Assembly: GCF_027409185.1 (NCBI RefSeq)
Contig: NC_084462.1
Span: 28,061,577 to 28,125,576, forward strand
Source: Cynocephalus volans
Taxonomy: Eukaryota; Chordata; Mammalia; Dermoptera; Cynocephalidae
DNA: 64,000 nucleotides
Direction: 5' to 3'
Below the pieces are notes generated by a model. The model was not told where the DNA came from. It saw nothing but the letters and a program-made list of their open reading frames with translations, and did no database searches. The translations under genes were made by a program, and so were the position numbers. Numbering within the stretch: position 1 is the stretch's first letter; every line of letters starts with the position of its first letter. Of the stretch, positions 58,295 through 64,000 are shown in pieces.

Positions 58295-58913
58295 TGTTGG
58301 AATGAACAGGACTGAAGCTCACTCCAAGCTATGTTGGTACCTAAAACATGGGTTGTAGGCAAACTTTAAAAGGACACAGTTTTTTCCTTGGCATGCATTT
58401 CTCTGAGTTATCTCTTTTACCATGGTTATTTGATATTTTGCACCTTGGTTATGGGGTAAGATGACATTATTTATATGAGCGTAAAGTTGTTTTGCAGCCA
58501 GCCTGAAGCTGCAAACTTGCAGACCCAGGGAAACCAAGGAAGACATCAGTCAGGCTATGCTGATTCCACCCTCCAGCAGGACCTTGAAATAACCACAAGG
58601 ATGGGAGCAGAAACAAGACAAAGCCTTGGTGAATTGGTACCTGGCCCCTTGTATGTCTCCCTCCCTCCCGCTTTTCATTTCTCACGTTCATTCCCTTCGC
58701 TCCCTCTCTAAAAACCCCTCAGTAAATCTGAGTCTTGGAAATGGCTTTAGTCTGGCCATTCTCCTTCAGGTTTACTGGAGAGATGTGTTAGCCTAACATC
58801 TCTCCTCAGGTCACAGGTATTCCTGAATAAAGCTAGCTTCCATTTTCACCAACATTTGACTTTTGAGTGGTTTGTTTTTGAAAGGGGCAGGAAGCCAGAC
58901 CTGTGCCTGGTAT
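58295..58913 (+). mobile_element. ERV1-type solo LTR
   Basis: Starts tgttggaatgaacaggactg; AATAAA in cctgaataaagctagc; U5 with caccaacatttgacttttga. Flanking tata on both sides. About 620 bp. Related in U5 to the LTR at 53484. Confidence 0.72.
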
Positions 58914-59394
58914 TATATACTGCAACCCTGCTGAACTGTTTTATTTGCTCTAATAATTTTTTGTGAAGTTCTCAGGATTTTCTGTATACAAGATCATGTC
59001 ATCTGAAAATAAAGATAGTTTACTTTTTTCTTTCCAATCTGGATGGCTTTTATTTTTCTTCCCTACTTGCCCCACCTAGAACCTCCAGTACAACACTGAA
59101 TAGAAAGTGTTAAGAACAGGTACTCTTGTCTCATTCCTGGTCTTAGCGGAAAGTTTTCTATCTTTCAGCATCATGTACGATGTTAAGAGTGAGGTTTTTT
59201 TGTTTTTTGGGGGGAGTTTTTGTAGATAGATGCCCTTTATCAGAATGAGAAAGTTCCTTTCTATTCTTAGTTTGTTGAGTGTTTTAATCATGGAAGTGTG
59301 TTGAATTTTGTCAAATGCTTTTTCTGCATCTATTGAGATGATCATGTGATTTTTGTAAATAATATTTTGCATAGAAAAATACTAATTTTTAAGT

Positions 59395-60817
59395 AATTTA
59401 GTATACTATTTCTGTGGCTTACATGCATATATTAACTTTCTCTTTTATAGGAAACCTGGCAAGTTGGTCACTTACATTAACCATTATAAAATAAAGGCAA
59501 GAGATAATTGTTTCTTAGCAAAATACTCTGTATGCAGCAATTGTTGGTATCAGAAATGCTATTTAATGACTAACAATTACTTGCCCTGAAATACAAAATG
59601 AAATTCATTTAATGTATTGATTGATAGTTTTTAAGATGGAAACTGACATTCAGTAATCAGAAATAGGGGCTGGCAGTTTAGATCAGTTGGTTAGAGCATG
59701 GTGTTGTAACACCAAGATCAAGGTTCAGATCCCAGTACTGGCCAGAGCAAAAAAAAAATTAAAAAATAAAAGAAAGAAAGAAGGATTTCCCATAAGTAAA
59801 AACCACGGCAGTACATTTAGTGGTTAGTGTAAGTGGATTGTTTCCCCAGCTGTGGCACCATATTATTAAAAGCATTAAGTACCTTGGATTTAAGCTGGAG
59901 TTGATTTACAAGTCAAATAATGTACAAAACTCCTATTAAAAGAATGCCTTGTGGTCACAATTACTTCAAAACGTAATTACATTCAATCAGTCTAACATCT
60001 CATGCATTAGCAATTATAGAAGTGTGATTTTGACACATGACAATTTTATTAGTTAGGCAACTGTTCCTCTATTTAAGTTTAGAGTGCAGCAAAATTTAGG
60101 TAATATTTTTCAATTAATAAAACCAGCGTACAATACAGCATTTTAAATTAGAAAGACTTTTGGAAATACATATCTAAAGAAGGTAATACCTTTTCCAAGT
60201 TATACAGCCTTGGCAAATCAATATAGTACTTTGTAATGCAATGAAATTGTTTTAGTTGGAATCAGATATTACTTTGATGATAATTTCCACTGCAAAAATA
60301 CCATTTAAGTCCTAGATCAAATTACTAAGGCTTTTCATGAGCGTTTATAACAGAGCCAGTTGTTTTATATAAATGAATATGGCTGCTAAAATTATATAAT
60401 TTCCTTCTTTTAGAGTGCATTCCTTCTTGCAAGCTGCTGAGTACACAGTAGAGAAATCGCATGCATAGAAAATGTGTTATTTCCTACCGGGCTTGGTCCA
60501 AAACCATTCACAAAAAGCTTTAAAACTCCACCTTAAGAAGCTCAAGCGTGCCAATACCAGAGTGAAGTCTTTTTTTTTTCAATATTAGTAAGTCTTCCAT
60601 AAATAGGGGAACCCTCAATGATAAATGGTCACTCCGACGGGCACTCATTCAGGTTGATATCTTCTATTTGGGAGCTCTATAGCCAGCTGTTTTGATCACA
60701 CAGTCTTTCTTGAGCTTATTTTAAAATAGGCCTAGTTTGTAGCTTTTTAATAACAGATACATGTAGGTAATAAAGATATTCACTTAAACTTTCTCCTAAT
60801 AGCTTAAAGTTTCACCA
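59395..60817. other. AT-rich island without recognisable repeats
   Basis: Apart from one SINE at 59666 I see no L1, LTR or DNA-transposon text and no convincing frame. Between an antisense L1 and an antisense SINE dimer. Confidence 0.5.
59666..59780 (+). mobile_element. tRNA-derived SINE, monomer
   Basis: Starts ggggctggcagtttagatca; box B slightly worn (aaggttcagatccc); A-rich tail with agaaag repeats. Confidence 0.83.
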
Positions 60818-60830
60818 TCTCTATTTGGCT

Positions 60831-61019
60831 TCCTTTTTTTTTTTTTTTTTTTTTTTCCTTTTTAAAAGATGACCCATAAGTGGATCTTAACCCTTGACTT
60901 GGTGTTGTCAGCACCACACTCTCCCAAGTGAGCTAACCGGCCATCCCTATATAGGGATCCAAACCCATGGCCTTGGTGTTTTCAGCACCATGCTCTCCCA
61001 AGTGAGCCATGGCTTGGCC
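60831..61019 (-). mobile_element. tRNA-derived SINE, dimer, antisense
   Basis: T-run (reverse tail), then both units in reverse, joined by 'ccatccctatatagggatcc'. Exact 13-base TSD ctctatttggctt at 60818-60830 and 61020-61032. Confidence 0.94.
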
Positions 61020-61032
61020 CCTCTATTTGGCT

Positions 61033-61290
61033 TTCTTTAATGTTATTCAATAAAATTTATAATTTTCTCTACTGAGATGCTGGATGTCTTTGTTAGATTG
61101 TTACAGTTTACTTCATATCTTTTTTTTTTTTTTTTTTTTAGCTCATGTATCATTCCTATCAGTTTAAAATTGCATTTTCTTTCTTTTTTTCCTTCCAAAT
61201 TTTATTTCATTTTGTCAATATACAATGTGGTTGATTATTGGGGCTAACATTTGCATTTTCTAATTAGTTGCTGATGTATAATGTAAAAGA
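61033..61290. other. AT-rich stretch with T22 run and possible L1 3' end
   Basis: T22 near 61118-61139. 61190-61240 resembles a reverse L1 3' end (cattttgtcaatatacaatg). No gene. Confidence 0.4.
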
Positions 61291-61905
61291 ACAAAATAAC
61301 AAATAAAAAATCTCAATTGGCTTTGCTGCGATTCTAGAATCGGGCAACAAGTTCTATCTTCTTTTATTTTATTTTGGCAGCTAGCTGGTAGGCGGCTAGC
61401 CTGTAGGAGGATCTGAATCCTTACACCTCAGTGTTAATAGGCTGTGCTCTAACCAAGTGAGGAATCAGCCAGACTGGGCAACACGAAATTCCATAAAATA
61501 GAATAAATGTTCCAGTGAGCCAAGGAAAGGAGGTTTGTTTCACAGACAGAAAAAGGCTAAAGAAAGCAGAAACAAAGAACAAAAAGCAGATTGGTCATTT
61601 CAAAGTTACTTTCCGTGTAAGGTAGAGACAGGAAGACAGAATAATAGAAAAATAACATCTGGCTACTTCAGGCTGTCTGCTCTGTGTGAGGACTAAAGCA
61701 GAGGGAACTTCATTATCATACCTGTTGAAAATTTAAACTGGCCTGTTCTGGGAAATTGGCTGTTATCTTTCTCCTGATTTCTCAGAAGGTCAGACCACAG
61801 CCTCAGTGACATGGAACTTAGCAGAGTGACTCCATCTTGGTCTTTAGTCTGGTCTTTTGGGACCTAATGCAGGAACTTAGTCCAAAACAATGGCCTTGTA
61901 TAATT
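61290..61905 (-). mobile_element. Possible ERV1-type LTR with nested antisense SINE
   Basis: Text such as 'cagagtgactccatcttggt' and 'ttagtccaaaacaatggcc' fits an ERV1 LTR. Ends and family unsure. Confidence 0.4.
61363..61475 (-). mobile_element. tRNA-derived SINE, monomer, antisense
   Basis: Reverse copy: ttggcagctagctggtaggc ... ctgtgctctaaccaagtgag. Confidence 0.78.
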
Positions 61906-62268
61906 TTTATTTGACAATAGAAATTCAATGGACTTCTTGATTTTGAGTTCATATCGAGGAACTCTACTAAATTTTTACTAATTCTAATCATATACACACA
62001 CATAGATCTTTTTCTTTTTCTTTTATTATTCTGAACCACTATGAACATTCCAATTCAAATACCTTTAATTTCCTTTTCTTGTTTTACAGCACTGGCTAGT
62101 GCCCCCTATACCATGTTGAACAGAACTGGTGATAGTGGGCATGCTTTCCTTGTTTCTAATTTTAAAGGGGTGTTTTCAAATATTTCTCTTTTGTTTTGTT
62201 TCTGTTTTTGTTTTTTGTTTCTTTGGTTTTTTTCAGGGCTTATAAGTAAAATTTGTATTGGAACATAG
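61905..62268 (-). mobile_element. Antisense L1 fragment
   Basis: Reverse RT-region text: agcactggctagtgccccct, tgatagtgggcatgctttcc. Broken by an LTR at 62269. Confidence 0.65.
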
Positions 62269-62634
62269 TGTCTTAGTTCATTTTGTGCTGTTATCACAGA
62301 ATACCACAGAGTGGGCAATCTATAAAAAAAAGAAATTTGTCTCATGGTTTTGGAAGCTGGGAAGTTCAAGATTAAGGGTCCACACCTTTGGACGAGCTTT
62401 CATAAACATGGAGGAAGGCATCACATGGTGAGAGAGTGCATGAAAGAGGGCAAGAGGGAGTCAAGCTTGCTTTTACAACAAACCCAGTCCCACAATAATG
62501 GCATTAATTCATTTATGAGGGTGATGCCCTCATGACCTAAACACCTGCTATTAAGGCCCTGTTTCCCAACACTATTGCATTGGGGATTAAGTTTCCAAAC
62601 CATGAACTTTGAGGGACACATTCAAACCATAGCA
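62269..62634 (-). mobile_element. MaLR/MLT1-like solo LTR
   Basis: 366 bp, starts tgtcttagttcattttgtgc, ends aaaccatagca. Near-match TSD catag/cacag. Confidence 0.82.
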
Positions 62635-62636
62635 CA

Positions 62637-62790
62637 CAGTCACACCCATTCATTTACTTATTGTCTATTTCTGCTTTGGGGCTACAATGGTGGAGTTAAG
62701 TCATTGTGATATAGACCGTATGGCCTGCAAAGCCTAAAATCATTACTATTTGGCCTTTTACAGAAAAAGCTTGTCAGTACCTGCTGTATA
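62637..62790. mobile_element. hAT-type DNA transposon fragment
   Basis: Text 'gaccgtatggcctgcaaagc' and 'tggccttttacagaaaaagc' is typical of old mammalian hAT (Charlie-like) elements. Confidence 0.55.
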
Positions 62791-62821
62791 CAATATCTGG
62801 TACACCAACCTGTCCTTTTCT

Positions 62822-64000
62822 TTTTTTTTTTTTTTTAATTTTTATTGAATCATAATTGATTATACATATCTTTGGGGTTCAACGTTGAGATATGTTGATC
62901 AAATCAATATTACTAGCATATATATTGTTACAAATCATAATTATTCTTTGTGCCCCTTGTCCAGTCTCTCCCCGTCTCCCTCTCCCTCCCCCCTCCCCCA
63001 TAATTACCCTAGATTTCTTCTCTCCTTCTGAAAGAGTAATGGTTACTCTGTTGATTTGTTGCCTAGATGATCTGTCCAATTCTGAGAGGTGTGTTCAGGT
63101 CCCCCAATATTATTGTAGAGCAGACGCTTCTTCTGTCACTCTGGAATGGGCTTTGTGGAGAAAGACATCCTCTTTTTTTCTTTGGTCTCTGCTGGTGACT
63201 CTCCTTGTGTCAAAGCACTCCAGTGGCTGGCAGACCATCTGCATGGTGGTTGTGGCATCTAGCTGCTTTCATGGCAGCCATGGTTACTGTGGTGGCTGTG
63301 GTGGGCCACCCACATGGAGGTGATGTTTTTGGCATGCTCCTTGGTGCTGGCAGTGTGCCTGGTTGTGGGGAGGAGGTCTGGCCCCGACTCTATGGCTGAA
63401 GACCCCAGGCAGGCTCCAAGGCACTGGCGGTGTGCCTGATTGTGGGAAAGGGGACCCGTCCGCACTCCATACCTCAGGTCCCTGGGTGGCCCCAAGGTGC
63501 TGGTGATGTGCTTGGGCTAGAACTAATTTTTTGTCCTTTGCTTACTTCTAAAATGGGGGAACTTCCTGTGGGGACCAGTACTTGAGCTGTGTGGTTTAGC
63601 TAAATTGCTGCTTTGCTGTTGCTTCCCTAGGGAAGTCTTTTTGTGCAACTCGGGTGTTAATGGTTGACTTTATAGGTACTTCTGGCTCTCCAGAGACTGG
63701 GTGCACATGGGTTGTGTAGAAACTCTGATCTGGGCCTGTGTCTTTTCATCAAACTGTACCCCATGCAATTCTATATTCCTGACCAGTCTCCTCTGAGTGG
63801 TCCTATGCTGATTGGGGGGCAGGTCAGCTGTCCTTGCTGTGCCCCAGTGTTCCCCCAGTGGGCCTGTCTCCCCACCACCTGTGCTCCAAACACTTCCCAT
63901 GGGATGGGCCATGTGCTGGTCCCTTGTGATGACTCACTGGCCTCTGAGTGGCTCCTTTTTTTCAGTTGTTGCTGCTCCTCGCTCATATGTGGGTCCACAG
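62822..64000 (-). mobile_element. Internally deleted antisense L1, runs off the window
   Basis: Reverse poly(A) at 62822, 3'UTR with a C/T-rich (G-rich on L1 sense) block near 62970-63000, a short ORF2 endonuclease piece (to about 63115), then L1 5'UTR-like sequence resembling 42640-43560. Confidence 0.7.

Larger units (their letters stand above)
56240..59390 (-). mobile_element. Antisense L1 (3' end to RT) with nested SINE and LTR
   Basis: Reverse L1 text: gggatataattcacatacca, tgtctctatgcatttgccta, ctttttgaagaactaccaaa, tctgcatctattgagatgat. Resumes after the LTR at tatactgcaaccctgctgaa. Confidence 0.8.

Noticed and set aside
25400-64000. EIF4H or another neighbour gene of the human LIMK1 region
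   Set aside because: No exon-like text found; the interval is repeats and unrecognised sequence, so the next gene is probably beyond the window.

Overview
This is mammalian genomic DNA. The first 25.4 kb hold the 3' part of LIMK1 (LIM domain kinase 1) on the plus strand. Fifteen coding exons, 547-643 through 24056-24218, all have GT/AG junctions and splice into one uninterrupted frame. They encode residues 19-647 of a 647-residue protein. The first coding exon lies upstream of the window. LIM1, LIM2, PDZ and kinase domains are all present, followed by a 3'UTR and an AATAAA signal at 25377-25382. No second functional gene is visible; EIF4H, which follows LIMK1 in human, is not reached.

The host is probably a colugo (Dermoptera). 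I count about 22 copies of a tRNA-derived SINE, as monomers and head-to-tail dimers, many with A tails and target-site duplications (TSDs). They match what I remember of the colugo tRNA-Ile-derived SINE family (t-SINE/CYN). I could not run a database search, so the species call is an inference from repeats.

Layout. 1-25.4 kb: LIMK1 exons and introns, with MIR pieces, two SINEs, an L1/HAL1 piece, an L1 3' region holding a palindromic mariner-like MITE, and five LTR-type elements, all antisense to the gene. 25.4-29.5 kb: a SINE, unrecognised sequence, an antisense L1 and a decayed ERV-L internal fragment with a dUTPase-like region. 29.5-44.7 kb: a deep nest of insertions. A plus-strand L1 is split at a TA by a mariner-like element. 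Inside lie a PDIA6 processed pseudogene, itself split by another insertion, and a minus-strand near full-length L1. That L1 is split in turn by a SINE compound, a solo MaLR LTR and a 3.4-kb inserted segment that looks like a retrocopied LTR-started RNA. 44.7-47.2 kb: a two-LTR MaLR element. 47.2-59.4 kb: L1/HAL1 pieces in both orientations with SINEs, a GC-rich variant SINE, a long (AC)n tract and ERV1-type and MaLR solo LTRs. 59.4-60.8 kb: an AT-rich island without recognisable repeats. 60.8-64 kb: more SINEs and LTRs, a hAT fragment and an internally deleted antisense L1.

The only gene likely to make a protein is LIMK1, a cytoplasmic and nuclear Ser/Thr kinase that phosphorylates cofilin downstream of Rho/PAK/ROCK. 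The rest is a record of retrotransposition. The most unusual parts are two segments that look like RNAs started or ended by LTRs and then copied back into the genome with target-site duplications.
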